DNA of 64,000 nt from Pseudomonas sp. NFACC02 (GTDB lineage Bacteria > Pseudomonadota > Gammaproteobacteria > Pseudomonadales > Pseudomonadaceae): positions 62,001 through 126,000 of the forward strand of contig NZ_FOEO01000001.1 in NCBI RefSeq assembly GCF_900110765.1, written 5' to 3'. A program made the position numbers and the translations under genes. The notes under the pieces were generated by a model. That model had not been told where the DNA came from. It made no database searches and worked only from the letters and a program-made list of their open reading frames with translations. The first letter of the stretch is position 1. Each line of letters starts with the position of its first letter. Below are positions 25,127 to 33,016 of this stretch, one piece after another.

Positions 25127-26967
25127 CGTTCGGGACTCCGGAAATCTTCCATAGTTGACTCAGTCAGGCCGCTTAACTGCTCGTTGTAGAGCTGCTTGAC
25201 CTTCTCGGGATCGGCACCGTGGATGTGGAACTGACGGTTGTCGTTGATTGAGGTAGGCGGCGGCGCAGCGATTGGGGCGGCTGCCGGTGCTTCAATGGCT
25301 TTGGCCGGAGGCTGGACAACCGTGTCCACCGAGTACTCACGCGGCGCTTCTCGCTGGGGAGGCTGAACCGGATCCTTCTTGCGGTGGGAATCCAGCCAGT
25401 CCTTCGTCTTGTCGAGCAGACCTTCTTCGGGCTTCGATGGCTGGCTGTAGCCTTGGCGTAGCGCTGTCAGTTCTTCATCGGTCACCTCGCGACCCGCAGG
25501 CGGTACGCTTGGGTCCGCGCTCCCGCCGTAGGACTTCGCCAGTTCGCCCCGGCGCTGGGCCTCACCACTGCGATCAGCCGGTCGTTCGTATTCAGTGGAA
25601 ACGATGCTTGCGGCTTCTTCGGCACTCGATGTGAGACGCAATTTCTCACCGGCGGACTTTTCCCGGCCCTTGGTGAGCTCATGGTTGATGAATTCAAGCT
25701 GCTCTGCACCGGTGGATTTACGGATGTCTTTGCCGGAGAACTTGGTGAAGTTGTCCTGACGGTCTTTGTGCCACTGGGCCAAACCATAGGCCTGCCCGCC
25801 GTCACCGACGGCGTCGGACTTGAATCCGCTTTCGGTCTGGATATTGGCAGCGATGCCCTTGGCCTGCTCTTCGGTCCAGCCTTTCTGGCGGAAGAAGTCG
25901 ATGGTCGCTCCGGCAGCCTCCATGCCGCCTTGCTTCAGCCGATTGTTGAGCAGTTCCTGATCCTCACCCTCGTTCAGCTTGCTCGAGTAGAGAAGCGCGG
26001 CACCGCTGACACCAGCAACTGCCAGACCTGAAACGCCGACGGCCGCGGCAGCCGATCCACCACCTGCGGCAGCACCAGCAGCGGCTGCGCCTGTGCCCGC
26101 AGCGCCAAGACCGACCAGCGCGCGGAGCGCAGCAAGGCCCTTGAGAGCACTGGCGCCGCCCATCAGCGCTACGGCAATAGAAACCAACTCGATGTTCTTC
26201 GCCAGACCGCCGAAGAACTCTTGCAAGCCAGAATCGACCAATTCCTTGTTGCCTCGGTAGAAGGCGACGAAGTCCTCGGCCAGTTCAGCGAAAGCTGGGG
26301 CCAGTTCGCCGGCAATGGTGTTACCCATATCGGTGAACACCTGGTCAAGCTCGCTGGTGGCCTTGGTCAGGCGCGCAGCGTCCTCAACCTGCTTGTCCGT
26401 CATGACGGCAAGCTTGTTTCGAGAGTCGAGCTGCTTCTCGACTTCGGCACGACCACGCATGAGCAACCGAACAGTCGAGTCGTCCAGGCCGAGCGCACTG
26501 CCGGCCAGACGCTGGTTCAGCGGTGTCATGTGTTCGAACTCACCTGCGATGTTTGCCAGCGCCTCGGCGGTGTCATTCGCCCTGATGATCACGTCGGGGT
26601 TCAGCCCGAGCTTTGCCACGTCGCCAAACCAACCGGTGTTGCCAGTGATCGGCGAGGCCATCAGATCCTGGATCTTCTGCATGGCGGAGAACGCGTCTGC
26701 GGCGCTTCCGCCCTGAGCAGTGAGAGCCTGTCCAAGCGCCTGAACGTTTTGCGTGCTCAGCCCGGTCAGTTTGTTGAAGTTGTTCAGCTCTGTACCGGCG
26801 TTCTTGAAATCACCTACCACCTTGTCGATGGCCAGCTTACCCGCCAGCACCGCGCCAAGTTGCAGGGCAGTCTTGGTCAGGCCGCTGAATGCATTCTCGC
26901 CAGCCTCAAAGGACTTTTTGTCGACCTTCAAACCCAGGGCAATGAGAAACGATTCAAGCACCTTCAC
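25123..26967 (-). CDS. Tape measure protein with internal tail lysozyme domain
   Basis: A 614-residue protein starting with GTG at 26967 behind AAGGAG. The N-terminal 240 residues are helical (KSFEAGENAFSGLTKTALQL, DSTVRLLMRGRAEVEKQLDS). A small-residue hydrophobic region lies near residues 260-330 (GAAGTGAAAAGAAAGGGSAA). Then comes a phage tail lysozyme domain: FFRQKGWTEEQAKGIAANIQ with TESGFKSDAVGDGGQAYGLA, the glutamate in QTESG being the likely catalytic residue. Tail length scales with this protein, and 614 residues suggests a tail near 90 nm. The lysozyme helps entry through peptidoglycan. Confidence 0.85.
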   Translation of the reverse strand: MKVLESFLIALGLKVDKKSFEAGENAFSGLTKTALQLGAVLAGKLAIDKVVGDFKNAGTELNNFNKLTGLSTQNVQALGQALTAQGGSAADAFSAMQKIQDLMASPITGNTGWFGDVAKLGLNPDVIIRANDTAEALANIAGEFEHMTPLNQRLAGSALGLDDSTVRLLMRGRAEVEKQLDSRNKLAVMTDKQVEDAARLTKATSELDQVFTDMGNTIAGELAPAFAELAEDFVAFYRGNKELVDSGLQEFFGGLAKNIELVSIAVALMGGASALKGLAALRALVGLGAAGTGAAAAGAAAGGGSAAAAVGVSGLAVAGVSGAALLYSSKLNEGEDQELLNNRLKQGGMEAAGATIDFFRQKGWTEEQAKGIAANIQTESGFKSDAVGDGGQAYGLAQWHKDRQDNFTKFSGKDIRKSTGAEQLEFINHELTKGREKSAGEKLRLTSSAEEAASIVSTEYERPADRSGEAQRRGELAKSYGGSADPSVPPAGREVTDEELTALRQGYSQPSKPEEGLLDKTKDWLDSHRKKDPVQPPQREAPREYSVDTVVQPPAKAIEAPAAAPIAAPPPTSINDNRQFHIHGADPEKVKQLYNEQLSGLTESTMEDFRSPER

Positions 26968-26984
26968 GGCGCACTCCTTGAAAG

Positions 26985-27008
26985 CAAAAGCCCCGCGAGT
27001 GCAGGGCT
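26985..27008 (-). terminator. Hairpin with short T-run between tail chaperone and tape measure
   Basis: On the minus strand AGCCCTGC pairs with GCGGGGCT around ACTC and is followed by TTTT. It overlaps the stop of the -1 frame extension of the chaperone (TAG at 27009-27007). It is probably a partial terminator or 3' stabiliser. Confidence 0.5.
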
Positions 27009-27192
27009 ATTTCGGGCGATTGGCTTCTGCCAGATGGCGGGCGTACAGCATCTCATCCATGGCTAGATTGGCCCGGCGCACCCACCCGAGCGAGTAGGTT
27101 CCGTTCTGCAGGTCCTTGTATTCGCACAATGGAGGGCAGAGGCCGGGAATCCCTATGCAGGGTCGCCAGAGTTCCCAGTCGATTGCGGGGTT
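27007..27192 (-). CDS. -1 frame extension of the tail assembly chaperone
   Basis: In the -1 frame relative to the chaperone gene, an open segment crosses its stop codon at 27153 and continues to TAG at 27007. From NPAIDWELWRP it reads on through LCEYKDLQNGTYSLGWVRRA and NLAMDEMLYARHLAEANRPK, which looks like real protein and resembles the small second chaperone frame of other tailed phages. Tail chaperones are classically expressed by -1 frameshifting (lambda G-GT). No canonical slippery heptamer was found, so separate initiation is possible. The upstream limit of the frame is unclear. Confidence 0.6.
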   Translation of the reverse strand, partial: NPAIDWELWRPCIGIPGLCPPLCEYKDLQNGTYSLGWVRRANLAMDEMLYARHLAEANRPK

Positions 27193-27638
27193 GAGCCGTT
27201 CTCCTGACTCTGATCCACCGCTTCGGCTGAATCGGTAGATTTCTGGAAGAGGGTCAGGAGTCCGGTAAAATCCTCGAACGCATTCCCCAGCGCCAGAACG
27301 ACCAGTGTGAAGTAGGTCTTGAGGCGTCCAGAGAAGTCATGCAGCGTCAGAGCCGTGGTTTCACCTTCCTTGAAGAGCTTCGCCAGCATGCTGTCGCAGA
27401 TGAAGTTGAAGTCATCTTCTGGGACGCGGGCGAGCATGGTTCCAACGATACCGCCAGCAATGGCGATCGAGGACGCGCCACCAACTTCAGCCAGCGCCAG
27501 ACCACGGATCATCGGCTCGACGCCGTATTTGCCCAGTCTGAACAGTACCGCACGCTGCTTTTCAGCACTTGGCATGGCGAACCGGTAACGAACACCCTCG
27601 AACTCGATGATCCGAATCAATGATTCAGCGGCATTCAT
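27153..27638 (-). CDS. Tail assembly chaperone
   Basis: A 161-residue protein between tail tube and tape measure genes, the fixed position of the tail assembly chaperone. IRIIEFEGVRYRFAMPSAEK begins the protein; the middle is helical, and the C-terminal 25 residues (STDSAEAVDQSQENG onward) are polar and disordered, as in G-type chaperones. It should coat the tape measure before tube polymerisation. A -1 frame continues beyond its stop. It overlaps the tube gene by four bases. Confidence 0.75.
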   Translation of the reverse strand: MNAAESLIRIIEFEGVRYRFAMPSAEKQRAVLFRLGKYGVEPMIRGLALAEVGGASSIAIAGGIVGTMLARVPEDDFNFICDSMLAKLFKEGETTALTLHDFSGRLKTYFTLVVLALGNAFEDFTGLLTLFQKSTDSAEAVDQSQENGSTPQSTGNSGDPA

Positions 27639-28039
27639 ACAATCACGCCTTTGTTGAATTCCATGACGAAGGTTCCGTCATTCATGCCTGGGCCGCCACG
27701 CGCCATGGATTTTCCTCGGGTGATAACACCTTCAGAAAAGACCGCCCCTTCAAGCCCTGCGATTGAAGCGTAGGAGCCCGAAACCTCTGCCCTTGCCGTA
27801 ACCAATGCTTGAAGAGCCAGAGACTGCGGGCTCCCCGGGTTGAGGTTGACCGTCAACCGCAGGCCTGGATTTTTTCGATGAAACCTGACGGCATTGCCGC
27901 CCAGCGCTCGGCGCAGGTTGGCCTGATCATCGATTACTTCAACGGTGAACGGCGGGTCAGTAACTCCCCAGTCATCAATAACTCCGACGCCAGTGATAAC
28001 GACAATCGTGTTTTCTACTGAGAGATCGCTCAAGGCCAT
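27635..28039 (-). CDS. Tail tube protein, DUF3277 family
   Basis: A 134-residue protein of the DUF3277 family, encoded directly after the DUF3383 sheath gene. It starts MALSDLSVENTIVVITGVGV and includes VDDWG-like GVIDDWGVTDPPFTVEVIDD and the C-terminal GPGMNDGTFVMEFNKGVIV. DUF3277 proteins form the inner tail tube of small myoviruses. Confidence 0.82.
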   Translation of the reverse strand: MALSDLSVENTIVVITGVGVIDDWGVTDPPFTVEVIDDQANLRRALGGNAVRFHRKNPGLRLTVNLNPGSPQSLALQALVTARAEVSGSYASIAGLEGAVFSEGVITRGKSMARGGPGMNDGTFVMEFNKGVIV

Positions 28040-28052
28040 GCTCTATTGCTCC

Positions 28053-29183
28053 TTAATCAACTTGAACCGTGACATCGACGGTATGGATGGCACCGGCCCG
28101 GAACAGGCGCATGGTGATGGGGGCTGCGGCTCGATCTGCGCGTTCAGCATCGCTGATGTCGAGGATGTCGTTAGCCACAGTCAGAATTTCGTAACCCCGG
28201 CTCAGGACCTGCTCGCCAGTCACATCGCTTGTGTAGAGACGCGCGCCGAGGTAACCGTTGTCGATGAACTTCTCGCCGATCTGAGCAGCAGCGTCGATCA
28301 GGATTTGCTGGCCTTCCGGCGTCTGCTTGACCTTGGTCGGAACCTTCGCCAGTGCGTTGTATAAGCCGACAGTGAGGAAGTTGACGAAGGCGTCCAGGTT
28401 GAAAACGTCGTCGATAAACTCGCCAAACGTCGAGGTTGATTTCGAGTTGATGACGCGGCCGTTATCAAATTCGCCACCGGTTTCCACCTTAGTGTAGAAA
28501 ACGGCGCCTTTCTGTTTCATCGCTGCGTAAGCGGTTTTGGTCAGGTCTTCTGCGTCAATGCCTGGCAGTTTCTTGAACTCACCGGTGATGGTGGTGTTGG
28601 CTGCGTTGAAGTTGACGCGACTGAATACTGCCGCCAGCTCGAAGCCCGCGTAGGGTGCCGTAGCATGGCTGAGCACGAACATCCGGCGTGAACCCTGCGT
28701 CACTGCCTTGCTGACAATGTCGGTCTGCAGGGACGGATCTCGCACAGCTGCCTGGCTTGTGGTGTACGCGTAGAACTTGCCTGCCGCATCGCCAGCACTG
28801 GTCAGAGCCAGCACGTCGGCGTCGTTTGCGCGGATGGTCGTCTCGAATTCGAACCAGTAGAACCAGATCCCCTTGTTGATGGCGTCGTTCATCGACTCGA
28901 CAGGGGTGTCTTCTTCGATACGCAGGTAGATGCGCAGCGACTTCGGCTTGGGAATCGCCGAGAACCACGCCAGGGCGGCCTTGTACGGGTCGGACGCGAT
29001 GTCGAAGTGAGCCGCCACTGCCGAAGCGCTGCCGTAGTCGCGGTAGCTGCCCTCCGCGAAAGTCGCATCGCTGGACGAGTCGAAGTCCGCGAACACCATG
29101 CCCGCGCCGAAGTTGGCGTTGCCGAGCCCGGCTGAACTGATCAGCGTGGTGATGTTGATGATGTCTTCAGCCGGATAAGCCAT
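28053..29183 (-). CDS. Tail sheath protein, DUF3383 family
   Basis: A 376-residue contractile sheath subunit of the DUF3383 family. ALAWFSAIPKPKSLRIYLRI, GSRRMFVLSHATAPYAGFEL and VFNLDAFVNFLTVGLYNALA are typical. The presence of this gene makes the phage a contractile-tailed myovirus. It overlaps the preceding neck gene by 17 bases and is followed 13 bases later by the tube gene. Confidence 0.87.
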   Translation of the reverse strand: MAYPAEDIINITTLISSAGLGNANFGAGMVFADFDSSSDATFAEGSYRDYGSASAVAAHFDIASDPYKAALAWFSAIPKPKSLRIYLRIEEDTPVESMNDAINKGIWFYWFEFETTIRANDADVLALTSAGDAAGKFYAYTTSQAAVRDPSLQTDIVSKAVTQGSRRMFVLSHATAPYAGFELAAVFSRVNFNAANTTITGEFKKLPGIDAEDLTKTAYAAMKQKGAVFYTKVETGGEFDNGRVINSKSTSTFGEFIDDVFNLDAFVNFLTVGLYNALAKVPTKVKQTPEGQQILIDAAAQIGEKFIDNGYLGARLYTSDVTGEQVLSRGYEILTVANDILDISDAERADRAAAPITMRLFRAGAIHTVDVTVQVD

Positions 29184-29724
29184 TTACTTCCCCTTGCGCG
29201 ATCGCGCCAGATTGTTCGGTTTGCACTTCGAAGCCGACGCGATAGATCCGCTGTACGCGGTCTTCTGCGATGGATTCGCCGTATAGGTAGAGGGTGAGCT
29301 GGGCTCGTTCTTCCATGGCCGCCTGATACAGGCCGGTCAGGTTGTTCACCGCTGACACGCGCGACCATCCGAGCTTGTCGCGGCGCATGATGTTCTTGAT
29401 GGGCTCGCGCTTATTCGCCTCGCTGATCGATGCGGCGTAGGCCATGGCGCCCGCACGGTAGAAGTTCAGGCTGAACCCAAGAGTGAACTGGGTTGCAACC
29501 CGAACGATTACGTCTTCGTATTGAGGGTCGTCCAGTGCTGGGACGTTGCGCTGCGTCACGTGGGCTTGGCCGAACTGGGCAGGGTCCTGCAAGCGCACCG
29601 CGCAGTAGGATCCAGCCGGGGAAGGACCGCCCGGGTCGCCGATGATGACGTGATCAGGAGGAAGTCCGGTGGCCGCGACGACGATGCGGCAGACCGTCTT
29701 GCACAACGCCTTGGTGTCAAGCAT
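29167..29724 (-). CDS. Neck/tail terminator protein (LIC_12616-like)
   Basis: A 185-residue protein starting at ATG 29724, which overlaps the upstream stop by eight bases. CKTVCRIVVAATGLPPDHVI near the start, GSYCAVRLQDPAQFGQAHVT and FSLNFYRAGAMAYAASISEA match the neck protein family that caps the tail. It ends inside the sheath gene start. Confidence 0.72.
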   Translation of the reverse strand: MLDTKALCKTVCRIVVAATGLPPDHVIIGDPGGPSPAGSYCAVRLQDPAQFGQAHVTQRNVPALDDPQYEDVIVRVATQFTLGFSLNFYRAGAMAYAASISEANKREPIKNIMRRDKLGWSRVSAVNNLTGLYQAAMEERAQLTLYLYGESIAEDRVQRIYRVGFEVQTEQSGAIAQGEVNGLSG

Positions 29725-30136
29725 TGGTCTGGCCCTCCAGCTTGGCGATCTCTGCCGGGTCAAGCTTGGCAATCACCGCGCGGCAGAAGTTGTGCCACGG
29801 CCGGTAATCCGTTGCCATTGCCTTCCACCAGGTGGCGGGCTTGTCTGGCGTCTCGGCGAAAACGAGGATGTCCGCAAGGTTGCCGGGAGTCGACACCTCA
29901 ATCCCCTTGCCATCGTTGCGGTGGATGACCCGGATATCGTTGATTCGCTCGGCGCCGATCTGGAGGAATTCGATTTCCTTGTCGCTCGCCGGCTGGACGT
30001 TGGCGTCGAACGTATCGAGCAGCGTCATGGTCAGCTTCTGTTCGAAGTCAATGACCTGGCTGCTGTAGCGAACTCTCTGCACGCCGCGATGACTGACGAA
30101 AGGGCCGCTGACGTGGCCGCGCATGTTCAGGCCCAT
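29717..30136 (-). CDS. Head-tail connector/neck protein
   Basis: A 139-residue protein between the gp10-like and tail terminator genes. It starts at an ATG sharing one base with the upstream stop (TGATG). YSSQVIDFEQKLTMTLLDTF and TPDKPATWWKAMATDYRPWH are conspicuous. The family was not recognised with certainty; position indicates a neck or head completion role. Confidence 0.6.
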   Translation of the reverse strand: MGLNMRGHVSGPFVSHRGVQRVRYSSQVIDFEQKLTMTLLDTFDANVQPASDKEIEFLQIGAERINDIRVIHRNDGKGIEVSTPGNLADILVFAETPDKPATWWKAMATDYRPWHNFCRAVIAKLDPAEIAKLEGQTNA

Positions 30137-30633
30137 CACAGCCCCTCTTCGATTGCTTCGGTGCCGTCGTCGATGACGTAGCGAATGGACTGCCGGAAAG
30201 CGCCGGTATCGATCAGCGGGTTGTCCGATCCTTTTTTGGCAATCGTCGACTCGGCGTTGGGTGGGTCGCGCAGGTCAGTGATTTCCTGCTTGATATGCCC
30301 CTCTGCAAGCTGGCCCATCTGCTCGAGCAGGATGCGCATCGCCATTTCGCCAGTGAGAACCTTGGGGATCATCAGTTCAGCAAGGCGCTGGTACTGCAGC
30401 GCGCCTTTCTCGATCGCGGGCTGCAACACAGGGCGTGGCGGTATCTTTCCGTCGGCCGAGCCGAAGTTGTTTACTGCTGCCACCGTAGCCAGGGTCAGGC
30501 CGTCTTCATAGACACCAGCGCCCTTGGGAACGCCAGCCAGCACGCGGGTATTGCTCTTGAGTCTTTCGGAAAGCTTCTTCATGGCATTCTGAACCTGCTG
30601 GGTGCCAAGCAGGCTGACTTCGGGCCTGATCAT
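30136..30633 (-). CDS. Tail completion protein, HK97 gp10-like
   Basis: A 165-residue protein. VAAVNNFGSADGKIPPRPVL followed by LIDTGAFRQSIRYVIDDGTE is the hallmark of gp10-like virion morphogenesis proteins: a PPRPVL segment then DTGxxRxS. It joins heads and tails. It lies between the DUF4054 connector and the neck gene with four-base overlap at one end. Confidence 0.78.
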   Translation of the reverse strand: MIRPEVSLLGTQQVQNAMKKLSERLKSNTRVLAGVPKGAGVYEDGLTLATVAAVNNFGSADGKIPPRPVLQPAIEKGALQYQRLAELMIPKVLTGEMAMRILLEQMGQLAEGHIKQEITDLRDPPNAESTIAKKGSDNPLIDTGAFRQSIRYVIDDGTEAIEEGL

Positions 30634-31073
30634 ACGCAGATGGCCCCCATCCCAGCCCTGTCACGTAGGTGCAGGTATTCAAGGCCGTACGGGGTCAGCG
30701 CCAGAGCTGCCTCCCATACCGTCAGGGAAGCGTTCGCCGCCGGAACTGCGTACGACACTGATTCATCGCGCACGCTCTTGCTGGCCACTGCGTAGGGGGT
30801 GGAGGCACTGCCATCTGCCGACGTAGCGGAGGTCGTTGCCGTATTCCAGGTCAGGTAATGGGCCGTCAATGAGAACCAGCCGCGTTGCAGGAAGGAATAA
30901 GGTTCGTACAGACCCCAGCGGCAGGTGCCGAGCTCACCCTTGGCGATGTTCAGCGCCTTGGTGATTTTTGCATCCGACCATTTGGTCTCGTCTGCAAACT
31001 CTTCGTAGAACTCGCGGAAGTCCGCGACGATCTGCGGCGTCACATCAACATTGATTTCTGCCACGTCGCGCAC
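30630..31073 (-). CDS. Head-tail adaptor, DUF4054 family
   Basis: A 147-residue protein of the DUF4054 family: VADFREFYEEFADETKWSDA near the start and RGWFSLTAHYLTWNTATTSA near residue 70 are typical. It forms the adaptor ring under the portal. A terminator-like hairpin lies between this gene and the preceding coiled-coil gene. Confidence 0.8.
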   Translation of the reverse strand: MRDVAEINVDVTPQIVADFREFYEEFADETKWSDAKITKALNIAKGELGTCRWGLYEPYSFLQRGWFSLTAHYLTWNTATTSATSADGSASTPYAVASKSVRDESVSYAVPAANASLTVWEAALALTPYGLEYLHLRDRAGMGAICV

Positions 31074-31085
31074 CTATGAAATGAG

Positions 31086-31110
31086 AAAACCCCGGGGTTA
31101 GCGGGGTTTT
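31086..31110 (-). terminator. Terminator inside the structural operon
   Basis: AAAACCCC pairs with GGGGTTTT in a symmetric hairpin, with T-runs in both directions. It lies between the coiled-coil protein gene and DUF4054, downstream of the major capsid gene. Partial termination here would leave capsid transcripts more abundant than those of neck genes. Confidence 0.7.
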
Positions 31111-31127
31111 GGTGTTGCTTGGCGGCC

Positions 31128-31508
31128 TTACTTCTTGGCCAGTGCAGCCTTCAGGTCCGATTCCAGCTTTTGGGAGCGGGCCTGTTCTTCGGTCAGCTTG
31201 TCCTGCGCGGTCTTCAGTTGGCCAGGCAGGTCCTTCAGGTCCGATTCCAGCTTTTGGCGGCTGGACTGCTCGCTGAACAGGTCCTCCTTCAGCTTGGCGT
31301 TCTCGGCGCGAAGTTCGTCGAGTTGAGCCTTGTTCTCGGGGGCGATTTCAGGCGCGCCCGGAACCAGCACGCCATGCTCTTCCCAGAACGAGCCTTTCGC
31401 CAGTTCGTATTGGGCATCGGTGGTTTGCTCGCCGACGCCCACCGAGGTACCGTCCGACAGGAACACCGGGTTGGCACTGGTATTGGTGTAAACCTTCTTC
31501 GAAGTCAT
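31128..31508 (-). CDS. Coiled-coil protein following the major capsid gene
   Basis: A 126-residue protein. The N-terminal 60 residues look like a small phage domain (VYTNTSANPVFLSDGTSVGV). The rest is coiled coil with two near repeats of SRQKLESDLK and RSQKLESDLK. At DNA level a 26-bp direct repeat occurs at 31148-31173 and 31232-31257. The function is unknown; it could be a head decoration or small scaffold protein. Confidence 0.65.
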   Translation of the reverse strand: MTSKKVYTNTSANPVFLSDGTSVGVGEQTTDAQYELAKGSFWEEHGVLVPGAPEIAPENKAQLDELRAENAKLKEDLFSEQSSRQKLESDLKDLPGQLKTAQDKLTEEQARSQKLESDLKAALAKK

Positions 31509-31517
31509 GCGACCCCC

Positions 31518-32495
31518 TTAGATGCCATCCACATAAGCATGGCTCATTGGAACGCGCAGCTCTGTACCAGCAGTGCGCACGAGACCTGCCGCCTCAAATC
31601 GCAATCCACCATGGGATGGAATTGGCGCATTAAGCGTAAACGGGAGCGGCAGATGGAACTTGGCGAACTGAGGATTCTGGGTGTAAGCCATCATCCGGTC
31701 GGTGCCACCTACGCCAGCACCCGCCAACTGGAGCACCGGCGCGAAGGTGATTCGCAGTACGCGTTCCAGGTAGCTGATCAGAGTTTCCGAGGTGTTCGGG
31801 ATTCGGAATGTTTCCAGCAGGCCGTATTGCGTCAGCGGAAGCAGGATGGTGGTCGGGCGGAAGATACTGTTGGTCTGAACCGAGTAGACCTGAAGGATCA
31901 GCTTGTTCAGCAGGGTCAGCATTTCGCTTGCAGCAGTGTCCGGCGCCTGAGCGAGGATCTGCGCAATGGTCTTGTTCGCGCCGCCCAGCAGGGTGCCGGT
32001 AGCGAGTACAGGAACGCCTGGATACTTGATCAATCCACCGGTTGCCAGCGAAGACCAGCGCGCATCACCGACCATCGCAACGCGGTCGAGCCACTGCTCG
32101 GTCAGGGTGCGGGTCGCGATTGGCTTCTCAGCCAGGTAGTTGATCGCACCGCCGAAGCCTTGAGCGTTCGCCATTTCCATGGCCTTGCCGACTTCGATCT
32201 GGGTGTACGTGTAGCCCAGGCCAGCCTGCACCACGTCCACGCCGCCGATCTTAGATGCGATCTCGGCCAGCGGGAAGTCGTGAGACAGGTCGCCGATTGG
32301 AGCCGGCTCACCTTTGTAGTCGAGCACCTTGAAGCCGATTGACTCGATGTAGTCCGGCGCCGAAGTGTCAACGTTCAGCAGGGATGGATATCGAATCTCG
32401 GGATACGGCTGACGCAGCACCTCCTGTTCGATGTACGTCAGGTTGCCGATCAGAAAGCCCAGTTGCGCCTGGGCCTGTGCGTCCATTGTTCTCAT
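31518..32495 (-). CDS. Major capsid protein, DUF2184 family
   Basis: A 325-residue protein of the DUF2184 family, the HK97-fold capsid protein of AP22-like and related myoviruses. LGFLIGNLTYIEQEVLRQPY at the start, the TYTQIEVGKAMEMANAQGFG segment, VAMVGDARWSSLATGGLIKY and FRPTTILLPLTQYGLL are recognisable. No protease pro-region is obvious. It is flanked by a decoration-type protein gene upstream and a terminator downstream. Confidence 0.87.
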   Translation of the reverse strand: MRTMDAQAQAQLGFLIGNLTYIEQEVLRQPYPEIRYPSLLNVDTSAPDYIESIGFKVLDYKGEPAPIGDLSHDFPLAEIASKIGGVDVVQAGLGYTYTQIEVGKAMEMANAQGFGGAINYLAEKPIATRTLTEQWLDRVAMVGDARWSSLATGGLIKYPGVPVLATGTLLGGANKTIAQILAQAPDTAASEMLTLLNKLILQVYSVQTNSIFRPTTILLPLTQYGLLETFRIPNTSETLISYLERVLRITFAPVLQLAGAGVGGTDRMMAYTQNPQFAKFHLPLPFTLNAPIPSHGGLRFEAAGLVRTAGTELRVPMSHAYVDGI

Positions 32496-32506
32496 GTGAG
32501 CGCTCC

Positions 32507-33016
32507 TTAAGCGGCAATGGTGGTTGGGTTGATGGCCTTGACTTGCATCAGTGCCAACTCACCGGCCGCAGCAGCGGTCAGGAAGGTGCAGCCTGGAAGC
32601 AGGTGGTTGCCAGCGGTAGCGGCGTTGGTCAGTTCGCCAGTGGTTGGCAGGGCATAAACCTGCTGGCCTACGGTTGCACCGCCCAGCGTCTTGACCCATA
32701 CGCGGCCATGACTGACGCGGCTGGTTTCTTCACCAACGCGATAGGAGCCAGGGAGGTTTACGCTGCCCTGACCTTGACCGGTAACGTAGCTGGAGCTGAC
32801 GCCGACGGTTTTGGTCACCGAGATGCCCAGGAAGAAGCCAGCGCCTGCGCCAGGCAGAGCGTCACGCTTGGCGGCTGAGCCGGATACAACGGCGCGACCG
32901 AAGGGGATGACAACATCTGCCACGCCGGTGGTGACATCGGCCATGGACAGATCGTTGATCTGACCTTCGTAGGCCTTGCCAGCGTACTGGCCAAATGTAT
33001 CAATTGCGGTGGCCAT
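32507..33016 (-). CDS. Capsid-associated structural (cement) protein
   Basis: A 169-residue glycine- and threonine-rich beta protein between the DUF2213 and capsid genes: DTFGQYAGKAYEGQINDLSM and VIPFGRAVVSGSAAKRDALP, then CTFLTAAAAGELALMQVKAI. It resembles the structural cement/decoration proteins found just before DUF2184 capsids. It shares one base with the DUF2213 stop. Confidence 0.75.
   Translation of the reverse strand: MATAIDTFGQYAGKAYEGQINDLSMADVTTGVADVVIPFGRAVVSGSAAKRDALPGAGAGFFLGISVTKTVGVSSSYVTGQGQGSVNLPGSYRVGEETSRVSHGRVWVKTLGGATVGQQVYALPTTGELTNAATAGNHLLPGCTFLTAAAAGELALMQVKAINPTTIAA

Noticed and set aside
27153..27260. Canonical -1 slippery heptamer for the tail chaperone
   Set aside because: Sequences such as GATTTTA and AACCCCG were examined, but none fits X-XXY-YYZ in the correct frame, so no slip site is claimed.
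31119..32342. 407-codon plus-strand open frame opposite the capsid gene
   Set aside because: The minus strand carries a clear DUF2184 capsid gene in an operon; the plus frame has no similarity or start signal.
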